This document shows, piece after piece, positions 17,600 through 26,415 of a DNA stretch of 64,000 nt (the stretch's first letter is position 1; each line of letters begins with the position of its first letter). The DNA is from CALJFL01 sp047633055 (lineage in GTDB: Bacteria > Pseudomonadota > Gammaproteobacteria > Pseudomonadales > Halieaceae). The notes below the pieces were generated by a model. That model was not told the DNA's origin, ran no database searches, and saw only the letters and a list, made by a program, of their open reading frames with translations. Where the stretch lies: NCBI GenBank assembly GCA_047633055.1, contig JBLIEI010000015.1, forward strand, positions 1-64,000, given 5' to 3'. The position numbers and the translations under genes are program-made.

Positions 17600-17755
17600 C
17601 CTCCGCTCCATCGTTGCGTGTATTCAGGCAGGTATCGGGCTAACAGCTATGTGCTGTCTACCGTTGCGGGGGCAGCGGTGGCTTCTTTAAGGATCCACAC
17701 TTCCCATTTAACCTACCCAGCAACTATTGAAATTGTCGCGGTAGGCACCTAATAC
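17600..17755 (-). promoter_or_regulatory. cobalamin (adenosylcobalamin) riboswitch
   Basis: On the minus strand the leader opens with GGTGCCTACC (17741-17750), then GGTTAAATGGGAA, then GCTGCCCCCGCAACGGT, and the B12 box AGCCCGATACCTGCC at 17641-17627, in the right order for the Rfam cobalamin class. It precedes btuB; the stretch between box and start codon can form further pairing (GGAGGGCTTC/GAAGCC region). It should shut down the whole btuB-cobO-cobQ-btuCDF operon when adenosylcobalamin is plentiful. Confidence 0.92.
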
Positions 17756-17868
17756 GAGCGAGACTCTAGAGCGTAGGCTGGTATTTGTCAATTGGGCTGC
17801 TCATGGTTTTCCTATTTTAGGGCGAGTACTATTCTGGCTTCAATAACGGCTTATCAGTAGAGCAGACT

Positions 17869-18375
17869 GTGGTGAAAATCAGTATCTCCATGCGGGAGCA
17901 GGTAGCGGTGCTACTTGGCCGCGAGCCCCGAGGGTTGCGTGAGATCAGCGTGGTTAACGACAAAGGTGCGCCAAAAGTGATCAGAGTCGCCTCGCTGGTG
18001 GACGATAAGCCGTTTCCCACGCTCTTTTGGTTAGTGGACACTGGGCTCAATTACAGACTTGATCAGTTGGAGGCAGGTGGCCTGATCAAGCGATTACAGC
18101 ATGACATCGACGATAGTGACGATCTGCAGGCGGCCATGCGAGCCGATCACCTCACTTATATCGCCAGGCGAGATTCGTATATTGATGTGGATGAGCGGCA
18201 GCGTATCGTTGACCTGGGTTTTCAGTCGGTGCTGAGTGAGAGGGGTATAGGGGGAATTTCCGACTTTAGTCGCATCCGCTGCCTCCACACCTGGTATGCA
18301 GCCCACCTTGTTGTGCCCAACACCGTCGGGGCTATGGTCGATAGTTACTGGCGCGCGCAGGCAGCAGGCGCTTGA
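17869..18375 (+). CDS. DUF501 domain protein
   Basis: 168 residues from a GTG at 17869 (an ATG at 17890 is possible). The sequence LLGREPRGLREISVVNDKG, then PFPTLFWLVDTGLNYRLDQLE and CLHTWYAAHLVVPNTVG, matches DUF501 (PF04417), a conserved cytoplasmic family that in many genomes lies near phosphatase or enolase genes. The Cys-His and His of CLHTWYAAH could bind metal. Function unknown. It is transcribed away from the cobalamin riboswitch. Confidence 0.8.
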   Translation: MVKISISMREQVAVLLGREPRGLREISVVNDKGAPKVIRVASLVDDKPFPTLFWLVDTGLNYRLDQLEAGGLIKRLQHDIDDSDDLQAAMRADHLTYIARRDSYIDVDERQRIVDLGFQSVLSERGIGGISDFSRIRCLHTWYAAHLVVPNTVGAMVDSYWRAQAAGA

Positions 18376-18421
18376 ATTTTGACCACTATTCAAATACCAT
18401 AGATTAGCTATAACTAACTTA

Positions 18422-18814
18422 ATGGAGCTGAACTTGAAATTAGTCTCTCACGGATTGTCGACCCTGCTGCTCCCCTTCCTGTTGCTAGTGGGCTGTGGTG
18501 ATCCCGGCCTAAGTGCTGGCAACGCCGCGAAGGAGTCTGCCAGCAGGCTACTGGCGCCTGCGGATCCGGCGCTAGCGACGGTCTACCAACGGAGTTGTCG
18601 CAACTGTCATACCATTGCGGCCACCCGTGCGCCGCTTACAGGCGATTATGTTGAGTGGGCACCGCGCATGGACAAGGGGTTGGATGTGTTGGTGGATAAT
18701 GTGGTGAGGGGCTTTGGCGGGATGCCGCCGTTCGGTCTTTGCATGGCATGCGATGTTGAGCAATTCGAAGCACTGATTACGTTTATGGCGTCAGCTGACG
18801 GTGCGGGCGAGTAG
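18422..18814 (+). CDS. lipoprotein cytochrome c (cytochrome c5-like)
   Basis: 130 residues. The lipobox LLVGC places the lipidated Cys at 25. One haem site CRNCH at 59-63, a probable Met ligand in GGMPPFG (Met101), and a second Cys pair CMAC at 107-110, the disulfide feature of cytochrome c5. It should be anchored in the outer or inner membrane facing the periplasm. It ends 5 bp before the FAD oxidase gene, so it is probably that enzyme's electron acceptor. Confidence 0.88.
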   Translation: MELNLKLVSHGLSTLLLPFLLLVGCGDPGLSAGNAAKESASRLLAPADPALATVYQRSCRNCHTIAATRAPLTGDYVEWAPRMDKGLDVLVDNVVRGFGGMPPFGLCMACDVEQFEALITFMASADGAGE

Positions 18815-18818
18815 GGGA

Positions 18819-20189
18819 ATGTTAAAGCGACGACAAATGGTCGTAGCATTGACCGCTGGCATTGCCGCGGTCAATGCCATGTCTGGTTCCATCGTAGCCA
18901 GCGCGGCGGGAGCAAAGCGCAGGCTGCCCTGGCGCAATTGGTCCGGCTCACAGCAGTGTCTGCCCGAGGCGAGGGTTGCCCCCGGCAGCATCCCGGAACT
19001 ACAGCAGTTGCTGCGCCAAAGTCGTTCGACAGTAAGACCGGTGGGCGCGGGGCATTCCTTCTCAGCGCTGGTGCCTACTGATGGCACTATTGTGTCGCTG
19101 GCCCGGCTGGGAGGAGTGCTGGATCACGATCCGGCGACGCTGCAGGCCACCGTTGGAGCAGGCGCCCGTCTCGGTGATATCGGCCAACCTCTGGACGATT
19201 TAGGCCAGGCATTAATTAACATGCCAGACATCGATGAACAGACGCTGGCCGGGTGTTTAGCGACGGCAACACATGGCACCGGTGCCGGCATTGGCTGCAT
19301 GTCTACCTTTGTCACGGGCTTACAGCTAGCTGACGCCCGGGGTGATCTGATTGACTGTAGCGCGGATCAAAATCCACAGCTGTTCGAAGCTGCCAAAGTT
19401 TCTCTGGGCACGCTGGGCGTGGTCACCCAAGTGACGCTACAAAACGTCGCGCCCTATCGTTTGAAACGTCAGACAGTTTGGCGCAGCTTCGAGGAAATTC
19501 TGGAACTGGCGCCAGAGCTGGCGAAGAATCACCGCAACTTCGAATTTTTTTATATCCCGTTTTCCGGGATGGGCTTTACCGATGTCCATGATATTACTGA
19601 CGAGCCCGTGGCCAGCACCGAGCGTTTGGACGGCAATGATTCAGTGGCACAGCTGGAACAGGTGCGTGACTGGCTAGAATGGTCTCCAGGGCTGCGCGAG
19701 TTTGCACTGGGCAGCTATATGAAGACTTTGAGCGCGGAGCAGGTAGTCGCCAGTTCCTGGCAAAATTATGTCAGCGAGCGCAACGTGCGCTTTAATGAAA
19801 TGGAGTACCACCTGCCGGTGGAAAACGGTCTACAGGCGGTGAAGGATATTCGCGAAGCCATCGAAACCCATCATCACAATGTGTTCTTTCCGATTGAAGT
19901 GCGGTTTGTAAAAGGTGACGACATCTGGCTCAGCCCTTTCTATCAACGCGACAGCTGTTCTATTGCGGTACACCGGGTTTTCGACGAAGACTTTGAGCCT
20001 TTATTCAAGACACTAGAACCCATTCTACGTCGCCATGGCGGCCGTCCCCATTGGGGTAAAATCAACACTCTGTCAGCGGTTGATTTTCGCGCTCTGTATC
20101 CACGCTGGGACGATTTCACCGAGCTGCGCAGAGAGCTCGACCCCCAGCAACGTTTCCTCAATCCCTACCTGAAATCCCTGTTCGCATAA
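18819..20189 (+). CDS. exported FAD-linked oxidase, aldonolactone oxidase family
   Basis: 456 residues from the ATG at 18819, 5 bp after the cytochrome stop. The N-terminus MLKRRQMVVALTAGIAAV has a twin-arginine pair before a hydrophobic stretch, consistent with Tat export of a folded flavoprotein. The FAD domain (VAO/PCMH fold) has PVGAGHSFSAL with His79 in the place used for covalent FAD, and LAGCLATATHGTGAGIG. The C-terminal ALO domain ends with GRPHWGKINTL and LDPQQRFLNPYL. Relatives oxidise aldonolactones or alditols; here electrons could go to the cytochrome lipoprotein instead of oxygen. The substrate is unknown. Confidence 0.85.
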   Translation: MLKRRQMVVALTAGIAAVNAMSGSIVASAAGAKRRLPWRNWSGSQQCLPEARVAPGSIPELQQLLRQSRSTVRPVGAGHSFSALVPTDGTIVSLARLGGVLDHDPATLQATVGAGARLGDIGQPLDDLGQALINMPDIDEQTLAGCLATATHGTGAGIGCMSTFVTGLQLADARGDLIDCSADQNPQLFEAAKVSLGTLGVVTQVTLQNVAPYRLKRQTVWRSFEEILELAPELAKNHRNFEFFYIPFSGMGFTDVHDITDEPVASTERLDGNDSVAQLEQVRDWLEWSPGLREFALGSYMKTLSAEQVVASSWQNYVSERNVRFNEMEYHLPVENGLQAVKDIREAIETHHHNVFFPIEVRFVKGDDIWLSPFYQRDSCSIAVHRVFDEDFEPLFKTLEPILRRHGGRPHWGKINTLSAVDFRALYPRWDDFTELRRELDPQQRFLNPYLKSLFA

Positions 20190-20203
20190 GTGTAGGATGA
20201 GCT

Positions 20204-21475
20204 ATGAGGCGTAGAAATTTAATTGTTGCAGGTATTGCCGGCACACTTGGCGCCTGGTGGTTGCGCCCGGGTGACCTCGGTGCGAATCATCAGCCTTATT
20301 TCGAGGGTCTGGGTGAAGCCCTGGATTCTGCTGCTCAGGCAAAACCGACGCTGGTCATTGATTATCAGGCCTTGCAGGACAATATTGCGACGCTGCTAGG
20401 CCATACTAAAAAACGTTTTTCCTATCGTATTGTTGCCAAGTCGCTGCCTTCTTTGCCGCTGTTACAGACTGTAATGCAAGCTTCGGGTAGTAATCGTTTA
20501 ATGCTGTTTCATCAGCCCTTCATCAATCAGGTTGCGGAAAAGCTCCCTGCGGCTGACGTCCTACTGGGTAAACCCATGCCGGTGACCGCCGCCCGTAATT
20601 TCTATCATCAGTTCCAGGGCGGTGAGTTCCAGCCGGAACGTCAGTTGAAGTGGTTGCTCGATACCCCGGAGCGCGCGCGCCAATACCATAGGTTGGCCGC
20701 CGAATTGTCGCGTGCCATGCCCGTGGTTATCGAACTGGATATTGGTTTGCATCGCGGCGGCGTGAGCACTGACGACGAGTTGCTGTCTATGCTCGATGTC
20801 GTCTCGGCATCGCCCTTCCTCAAGTTCCGTGGTTTTATGGGCTACGAGCCCCACGTGACCAAGGCGCCGGGGAATGCGGAGAGCTATCGTGACAAGGCCA
20901 TGGCGGAGTATCGGCACTATGTCGATCTGGCCCGGGCTACCCTGGCTGATCAATGGCCCCAAGATGTCCTGTTGAATGCGGGTGGCAGTCCCACCTACCA
21001 AATGTACAACGAGGGTGACTATCCTTTTAACGAACTTGCCGCTGGATCTTGTCTGGTCATGGCCACGGACTTTGATTTACCTTCCCTGGCAGACCACCGT
21101 CCCGCTTCTTATATTGCAACGCCGGTTTTAAAGAGCTTGGATACTCTGCGTATTCCCGGAGTGGACGTAGGTAAGTTGCAAACGATGTGGGATCCCAATC
21201 GTGCCCAGACGTTTTTTACCTATGGTGGCTATTGGAAGGCCCGTCCTGAATCGCCAGCAGGTCTGCAGTACAACGGATTGATGGGGCGCTCAACTAATCA
21301 GGAAATGCTCAACGGCTCCAAAAGTATTGACTTGCGGGCCGACGACTGGGTTTTTCTGCGTCCGACTCAGAGTGAGTTTGTGTTTTTGCAGTTTGGCGAT
21401 ATCGCGATTTATCGTGATGGCAAAATTACTGACTACTGGCCAGTGCTGGGCGACAACCTGGGGGACTCCGCCTGA
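20204..21475 (+). CDS. exported PLP-dependent D-threonine-aldolase-like protein (DSD1 family)
   Basis: 423 residues. MRRRNLIVAGIAGTLGAWW is a Tat-like signal. The alanine-racemase-type barrel begins TLVIDYQALQDNI, with the presumed PLP lysine Lys79 in SYRIVAKSLPS; the usual RPHxKTH context is replaced. Later blocks are ELDIGLHRGGV, GFMGYEPH and LNAGGSPTYQM. Near the end, where D-threonine aldolases have a metal-binding His-x-Cys, this protein has LRPTQSEFVF (385-394). The reaction is therefore probably not a standard aldol cleavage. It follows the FAD oxidase by 14 bp and is likely in the same operon. Confidence 0.75.
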   Translation: MRRRNLIVAGIAGTLGAWWLRPGDLGANHQPYFEGLGEALDSAAQAKPTLVIDYQALQDNIATLLGHTKKRFSYRIVAKSLPSLPLLQTVMQASGSNRLMLFHQPFINQVAEKLPAADVLLGKPMPVTAARNFYHQFQGGEFQPERQLKWLLDTPERARQYHRLAAELSRAMPVVIELDIGLHRGGVSTDDELLSMLDVVSASPFLKFRGFMGYEPHVTKAPGNAESYRDKAMAEYRHYVDLARATLADQWPQDVLLNAGGSPTYQMYNEGDYPFNELAAGSCLVMATDFDLPSLADHRPASYIATPVLKSLDTLRIPGVDVGKLQTMWDPNRAQTFFTYGGYWKARPESPAGLQYNGLMGRSTNQEMLNGSKSIDLRADDWVFLRPTQSEFVFLQFGDIAIYRDGKITDYWPVLGDNLGDSA

Positions 21476-21513
21476 CCTGAGCGGGGTATCTATGCTATAT
21501 TCCTCGACCGTAT

Positions 21514-21536
21514 GCACAGATGGCCTGTGCTTTTTT
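21514..21536 (+). terminator. Rho-independent terminator (or attenuator) before DAHP synthase
   Basis: GCACAG, loop ATGGC, CTGTGC, then six T at 21531-21536. It lies 38 bp after the PLP-enzyme stop and 22 bp before the DAHP synthase start. The upstream TATGCTATATT at 21491 could be a -10, in which case the hairpin would act as an attenuator. Confidence 0.65.
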
Positions 21537-21558
21537 GCTTGTCTTCAGGTTTATATTA

Positions 21559-22614
21559 ATGACTACCAATACCGATGATCTTCGTATTCAGAAGACTACC
21601 GAGCTCATTGCTCCAGAGCAGTTGATCCGGGATATCGCTGTTAGCGAAACTGCTGCCGCTACCGTTGCCCACGCCAGGGAGACTATCCATAACATTCTTG
21701 CCGGTACCGACAAGCGATTGCTGGTGGTGGTGGGGCCCTGTTCTATTCACGACCCTGACGCAGCCCGTGACTATGCGGCGCGCCTGAAAGATACCGCAGA
21801 CCAACTGACAGACGACTTGTTTATTGTGATGCGCGTTTATTTTGAAAAGCCGCGAACTACCGTTGGTTGGAAGGGCTTGATTAATGATCCGGATCTCAAC
21901 GATACCTTTCAAATCAGCAAAGGTCTGCATCTTGCCCGGAAATTGTTACTCGATCTGGCCGACATGGGGATGCCAGCGGGAACAGAGTATCTCGATCTCA
22001 TTAGCCCTCAGTATTATGCCGACCTTATTTCCTGGGGCGCTATCGGCGCGCGCACTACTGAAAGCCAAACCCATAGAGAACTGTCATCGGGCCTGTCCTG
22101 TCCTGTAGGTTTCAAGAACGCCACTGACGGTGATGTTCAGGTGGCTATTGATGCCATCAAATCCGCTTCACAGCCGCACCACTTTCTATCAGTGACCAAG
22201 CAGGGTCGCTCAGCTATTTTCCAAACCACGGGCAACGAGGATTGCCATATCATTCTGCGCGGCGGCAAGCTGCCAAATTACGATATGTTTTCAGTGGATG
22301 ATGCCAGCGGGATGCTCACTAGTGCGGGCCTGCCCACCCGCATTATGATTGATGCCAGCCATTCCAATAGTCGAAAAATTCCCGCCAGGCAGCTGGACGT
22401 AGCACGGGATATTGGTGCCCAGGTTAGTCGGGGTAACCATGGCATATTTGGTATCATGGTAGAGAGTAACATCGAGGAAGGGCGGCAGAATGTGGTCGCC
22501 GGTGAGGGCTTGACCTACGGTCAAAGCATCACGGATCCCTGCGTCAACTGGAAGGACTCCGTCGCTTTGCTTAAAGACCTTGCCGCGTCAGTTCGTTTGC
22601 GCCGCGAGGGCTAA
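21559..22614 (+). CDS. 3-deoxy-7-phosphoheptulonate synthase (class I DAHP synthase)
   Basis: 351 residues from the ATG at 21559, giving MTTNTDDLRIQ; the open frame upstream covers the terminator and is not coding. Family blocks: LLVVVGPCSIHDP, MRVYFEKPRTTVGWKGLINDP, GMPAGTEYLD, WGAIGARTTESQTHRE, VGFKNATDG and GNHGIFGIMVESN. It condenses PEP and erythrose-4-phosphate, the first shikimate step, in the cytoplasm. The length fits AroF/AroG/AroH; which amino acid inhibits it cannot be told from the sequence read here. It is followed 5 bp later by the LLM flavoprotein. Confidence 0.95.
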   Translation: MTTNTDDLRIQKTTELIAPEQLIRDIAVSETAAATVAHARETIHNILAGTDKRLLVVVGPCSIHDPDAARDYAARLKDTADQLTDDLFIVMRVYFEKPRTTVGWKGLINDPDLNDTFQISKGLHLARKLLLDLADMGMPAGTEYLDLISPQYYADLISWGAIGARTTESQTHRELSSGLSCPVGFKNATDGDVQVAIDAIKSASQPHHFLSVTKQGRSAIFQTTGNEDCHIILRGGKLPNYDMFSVDDASGMLTSAGLPTRIMIDASHSNSRKIPARQLDVARDIGAQVSRGNHGIFGIMVESNIEEGRQNVVAGEGLTYGQSITDPCVNWKDSVALLKDLAASVRLRREG

Positions 22615-22619
22615 AATCT

Positions 22620-23477
22620 ATGCACCTGGGCTTTACCTCCATGAATACCGCTGATGATCCGTCACCGGATCAGTTGGCCAGAGTTCTCGAGCAGGCCGGT
22701 TTTGAATCCTTGTGGTACGGCGAACACAGCCATATTCCCGCATCAAGACAAACGCCTTATCCCGCGGGTGGTGAATTGCCGGAACCTTACAAACACATGA
22801 TGGACCCCTACGTGTCGCTAATGGCAGCCGCCGCAGCAACCAGTTCCCTAAAGCTGGGTACCGGTATTGCTCTACTGTTGGAAAGAGAGCTGTTCTCCCA
22901 GGCCAAGACCATCGCGACTCTGGACAGATTGTCGGGCGGACGCCTGATGATCGGTTGCGGTGTAGGGTGGAACGAGGAAGAGTATTGCAATGCCACTGAC
23001 TTGCCTTGGCAGCGTCGCTACCTGGGCCTGAAGGAAACCGTTGCCGCGCAGCGACAATTACACACCGCCGAGTTAGCCGAATTTCACGGAGAGTTGATCG
23101 ACTTCGATCCGGTATGGAGCGAACCCAAGCCAGCTCAGCCAGGTGGCCCGCCAATAATTTTTGGTGCCATGGGCCCCTTGGGTCTGCGTCATGCGGCGCA
23201 ATGGGCCGACGGCTGGATGCCAGTTGATATCGCAATGCCAAACATCCCCAAGGCTGTTGCCGACTTCAGGCAGCAACTGGTAGATTTTGGCCGCAACCCG
23301 CAGGCTGTGGAAATTACGCTAGTGGTGATGGCGCCAGTGACAGCCGATCTACTGAAATCCTACCAGGATATGGGGATTGATCGCTGCAATATTGGTGTCG
23401 GTGTGGAGAACTGGGGTAAACCTGAGATGATCTTGCCGATGATCGAAAGATTCTCGAAGCTTACCCCCGAACTTTAG
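22620..23477 (+). CDS. LLM-class flavin-dependent oxidoreductase
   Basis: 285 residues. The bacterial-luciferase-type barrel shows MHLGFTSMNTADD, FESLWYGEHSHIP, LKLGTGIALLLERE, SGGRLMIGCGVGWNEEE and GPPIIFGAMGPLGLRHAAQWADGW. The pattern is that of the LLM/TIGR03619 group, often annotated as F420-dependent, although gammaproteobacteria mostly use FMN. The substrate is unknown. It starts 5 bp after DAHP synthase, but a shared function is not obvious. It converges on the AI-2E permease gene 11 bp away. Confidence 0.85.
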   Translation: MHLGFTSMNTADDPSPDQLARVLEQAGFESLWYGEHSHIPASRQTPYPAGGELPEPYKHMMDPYVSLMAAAAATSSLKLGTGIALLLERELFSQAKTIATLDRLSGGRLMIGCGVGWNEEEYCNATDLPWQRRYLGLKETVAAQRQLHTAELAEFHGELIDFDPVWSEPKPAQPGGPPIIFGAMGPLGLRHAAQWADGWMPVDIAMPNIPKAVADFRQQLVDFGRNPQAVEITLVVMAPVTADLLKSYQDMGIDRCNIGVGVENWGKPEMILPMIERFSKLTPEL

Positions 23478-23488
23478 CTGACGCTCTG

Positions 23489-24592
23489 TCAGGCTGCTTC
23501 CTGCTCCAACCACAAAATAAACAGCTTGTACCAGATTGACAGGAGCACCGCGCCTGCGAACAAGCCGATGATGCCTGAGGCCACCATGCCGCCGATAGCA
23601 CCAATCAAAATCACCGGCATGGGAATGTCTACACCTCTGCCCATCAGAATGGGCTTGAGAATATTGTCGCTGGCCCCTGCTATAAGTGACCATATGGCGA
23701 AGATCACTGCGGTCGTCGTGTCGTAGGCTGAGAAAGCATAGGCAATCATCGGCAGTACTACGATCAGCGCGGGCAGCTGGGCAATGGCGAGGAACAAGAT
23801 AAGGGCGCTCCACAATGCAGCCCCCGGGAACCCTACCGCGAACAAACCGATAGAGATAAGTACGGTCTGAATGACGGCAACGCCGACCACCCCTTTGAGT
23901 ACGCTGCGCACTGTTGCCACTACTAACGTCGCCCATTCACCACCGGGATTGAGGCCGCCAACACGAATAAAGAAGCGATGTGCGAGTCGGCCACAGCTAT
24001 CTGCATAGGCCATGAATCCTCCGGCAATAGCCAGTGATACGACGAACATCAGGACGCCGACCAGGCTGCTGCCCAATTTTTTTAACAGGCCTGTGGTAAT
24101 GCTTTGAATTTGCGGTGCCGCGTCTCTCAGTACAGCTTCAATGTCGTTATTGGCGCGGGTCCATCCTGCGTATAAATCGTCCCCAATCATAGGGATGCTG
24201 GCAATCTTTGCAGGTGGGGCAGGGATAACCAGTTCGTGCGCTTTGGCCGCTTGCGCCACATCTTTTAATGCACCCAGCATGGAGTCGGTGACCATCCACG
24301 TGGGCACTACTAACAGCAGTATAAAACCGAGGGTTATGAGGGTAGAGGACAGGCCGCGCTTGCCACCCAGTTTCGCCTCGAGAAAATTTACTAGCGGCAT
24401 CGCCGCACAAGCGATGATAGCCCCCCAAACAATCGGCACAATAAAGGGTCTGATGATGTCATAACTCGCCACCAGCAATACGAAGACCAAGCCAATGCGA
24501 AGAAACGACTCCAGCATATTGCGTACGAATTGCGGCTCGAAACTGGTTTTTGCCGACGGGTTCTCGGAGTTTTTCTTGGTCTCATTTTCCAT
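23489..24592 (-). CDS. AI-2E family (PerM/TqsA-like) membrane protein
   Basis: 367 residues with about eight membrane helices and the family pattern: two N-terminal helices (IGLVFVLLVASYDIIRPFIVPI), a soluble stretch, and C-terminal helix pairs including FAIWSLIAGASDNILKPILMG and GAIGGMVASGIIGLF. Members export autoinducer-2 or act as Na+/H+ antiporters. It lies 28 bp after the K+ channel gene and is the last gene of a long minus-strand run that includes an efflux system, so a stress or ion role is more likely here. Confidence 0.85.
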   Translation of the reverse strand: MENETKKNSENPSAKTSFEPQFVRNMLESFLRIGLVFVLLVASYDIIRPFIVPIVWGAIIACAAMPLVNFLEAKLGGKRGLSSTLITLGFILLLVVPTWMVTDSMLGALKDVAQAAKAHELVIPAPPAKIASIPMIGDDLYAGWTRANNDIEAVLRDAAPQIQSITTGLLKKLGSSLVGVLMFVVSLAIAGGFMAYADSCGRLAHRFFIRVGGLNPGGEWATLVVATVRSVLKGVVGVAVIQTVLISIGLFAVGFPGAALWSALILFLAIAQLPALIVVLPMIAYAFSAYDTTTAVIFAIWSLIAGASDNILKPILMGRGVDIPMPVILIGAIGGMVASGIIGLFAGAVLLSIWYKLFILWLEQEAA

Positions 24593-24620
24593 TATGGATT
24601 CCTTGGAGTTTTAAAAATTA

Positions 24621-25289
24621 TTAGTCAGACTGCTTGCCAGTACGTGCGCCAATCATGCTGGCGACGACCACGGCCATGTAAAAAGCGCCTGAGATAGCCT
24701 CAAAAATAATGACGACACGGCCCAAGGGTTCACGCGGGCTGATGTCACCATAGCCCAGGCTTGTCATTGTCACAAAGCTAAAATAGTTTACAGTTGCGAA
24801 GTTGTCGCCGCCCTCAATGTAGTCGATGCCGTTGAAGGCGTGGTGATTGAGTTCCAGCATTATTAGGTAAATCATTGCGTAAATGAGTCCAATCAATAGA
24901 TACAGCGCCAGTGATCCGATGATTTTATTGGCGTCAACGCTACCGGAAAACAACACCTTGGAGCCGGCAAGGTAGGCTTCGCCACAAAAAAATATCAGCA
25001 GGATAATGGCGATGGGCAGGCCAGTGCTAAATTGATGATTGATCTCTCCAAACAGGGTGGTCAGCAGCAGCGCCGCCAGTAATCCCAGCACAATTTTCCG
25101 CCAGGCCGAATTAAAGTTGAGGCTTAAATAGGCAACAATCAGCGTGCTCATAGACACGGCTGTGACTATCCAGCGGCCATAGCGAACTTCCGACATGTGA
25201 GTGGAGATAGCCGCGGTCGCCATCAGTGTCAGCAGCGCCAATGTCAGGTACGCAAAATTATTTTTCTCATGAATTGTTTGATTTGCCAT
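24621..25289 (-). CDS. two-pore-helix type potassium channel (Ion_trans_2)
   Basis: 222 residues. Five or so hydrophobic helices precede a pore loop with the selectivity filter TMTSLGYGD at 174-182 and a final helix (VVIIFEAISGAFYMAVVVA). No C-terminal RCK or cyclic-nucleotide domain. This is the layout of small prokaryotic voltage-sensor-lacking channels. It starts 13 bp after the HlyD-type gene, so it is probably in the efflux operon, which is unusual. Confidence 0.88.
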   Translation of the reverse strand: MANQTIHEKNNFAYLTLALLTLMATAAISTHMSEVRYGRWIVTAVSMSTLIVAYLSLNFNSAWRKIVLGLLAALLLTTLFGEINHQFSTGLPIAIILLIFFCGEAYLAGSKVLFSGSVDANKIIGSLALYLLIGLIYAMIYLIMLELNHHAFNGIDYIEGGDNFATVNYFSFVTMTSLGYGDISPREPLGRVVIIFEAISGAFYMAVVVASMIGARTGKQSD

Positions 25290-25302
25290 GGGTGTTATTC
25301 CT

Positions 25303-26190
25303 TCAGCCTCTGCTGTCTTTCATAACCATAACCGAGGCGCTCAGCCCAAATCTCAGTTCAACTTCCTTGGGAACTTTGTCCAACTTGATTCGCACCGGAA
25401 TTCGCTGAGCTAATCTTATCCACTGAAATACCGGTTTGATACTGGGCAGAAGATTATAGCCGGTGGTGCCGTCTGATGGCGCAATACCCCATCCCAGTGA
25501 CTCCACATGTCCGGTGAGTGGCAGTTCGGGATAAGCCATCAGTGTTACTGTAGCAGGATCACCGATTTTGAACTTGCCGATTTCACTCTCACGGAAATAG
25601 CCGAACACCCAGAAGCTGTTACTGTCTACCAAAGCAATAAGGGGATTATTGGCCACTGCTTGCGTGCCGATCTGGAAATCTACGTTCGAGACATAGCCGT
25701 CCACTGAAGCCGAAATTTCGGTGTATCCCAGATTTAAATTGGCACCGCGTAGAGTTTCCGCGGCCACGTCGATCGCACTGAGAGATCCCAGGTAATTGGC
25801 TTCTCGTCGGTCCAGATCTTTTTGTGATACCGCGCCCGCGTCTTTGCTGTATATATCCCGCAGTCGGTCATACTCAAGTTTCGAAGCTCGCGAGCTAATC
25901 TGCGAGCGCTTCAGGTTTGCTTCCGACTGGGCAATAGCTATTTCGAAGGACTCTTTGTCGATAGTGAACAATAAATCGCCCTGGCGGACAAATTGGTTAT
26001 CGATCACCGCAATAGCCGTGACCATACCGGATACCCGAGGAGCGACCTGAATGACGTGGCCGCGCACCTGGCCATCGCGAGTCCAGGGGTTATGCAGGTA
26101 GTCTGCAAGGGCCTGATAGGCATACCAGGCCACCGCCGCGATAACGGCCAGGTTGATGGCGCCAAGACTGATTTTTTTCAGGATTTTCAC
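25303..26190 (-). CDS. HlyD/EmrA-type membrane fusion protein of an aromatic-acid efflux system
   Basis: 295 residues. One N-terminal helix (ISLGAINLAVIAAVAWYAY), then the biotinyl-lipoyl halves (RDGQVRGHVIQVAPRVSGMV and VDGYVSNVDFQIGTQAV) around a coiled-coil hairpin (about 95-150) and the barrel domain DSNSFWVFGYFRES. This is the AaeA/YibH type. It links the FUSC inner-membrane exporter and the NodT outer-membrane channel, both encoded upstream in the same run, with DUF1656 in between. Confidence 0.9.
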   Translation of the reverse strand: MKILKKISLGAINLAVIAAVAWYAYQALADYLHNPWTRDGQVRGHVIQVAPRVSGMVTAIAVIDNQFVRQGDLLFTIDKESFEIAIAQSEANLKRSQISSRASKLEYDRLRDIYSKDAGAVSQKDLDRREANYLGSLSAIDVAAETLRGANLNLGYTEISASVDGYVSNVDFQIGTQAVANNPLIALVDSNSFWVFGYFRESEIGKFKIGDPATVTLMAYPELPLTGHVESLGWGIAPSDGTTGYNLLPSIKPVFQWIRLAQRIPVRIKLDKVPKEVELRFGLSASVMVMKDSRG

Positions 26191-26202
26191 AATGTGTCGC
26201 CT

Positions 26203-26415
26203 TTAAATTTTTATCCACAGTGCGTCTATTAACAGGATGTATGCTGTCATTAGTGCAATAAAAGTTGTGTTTGGAAATATGATATACCGCGACATCCGAA
26301 TTTTATTCAACAGGCCAGCCGAAATCCAGGCGCCTAGCAGGCCGAGCGTAAATACAGGCAACACCGGTGACAGGTAGATATCACCCCAGGCCAGTTCATG
26401 AGGAATGCTACTCAT
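26203..26415 (-). CDS. DUF1656 small membrane protein (AaeX-like)
   Basis: 70 residues with two membrane helices and the family opening PHELAWGDIYLSPVLP. It lies between the outer-membrane channel gene (8-bp overlap) and the HlyD gene (12 bp gap), the standard place for AaeX/DUF1656 in FUSC efflux operons. Its role is not established. Confidence 0.85.
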   Translation of the reverse strand: MSSIPHELAWGDIYLSPVLPVFTLGLLGAWISAGLLNKIRMSRYIIFPNTTFIALMTAYILLIDALWIKI

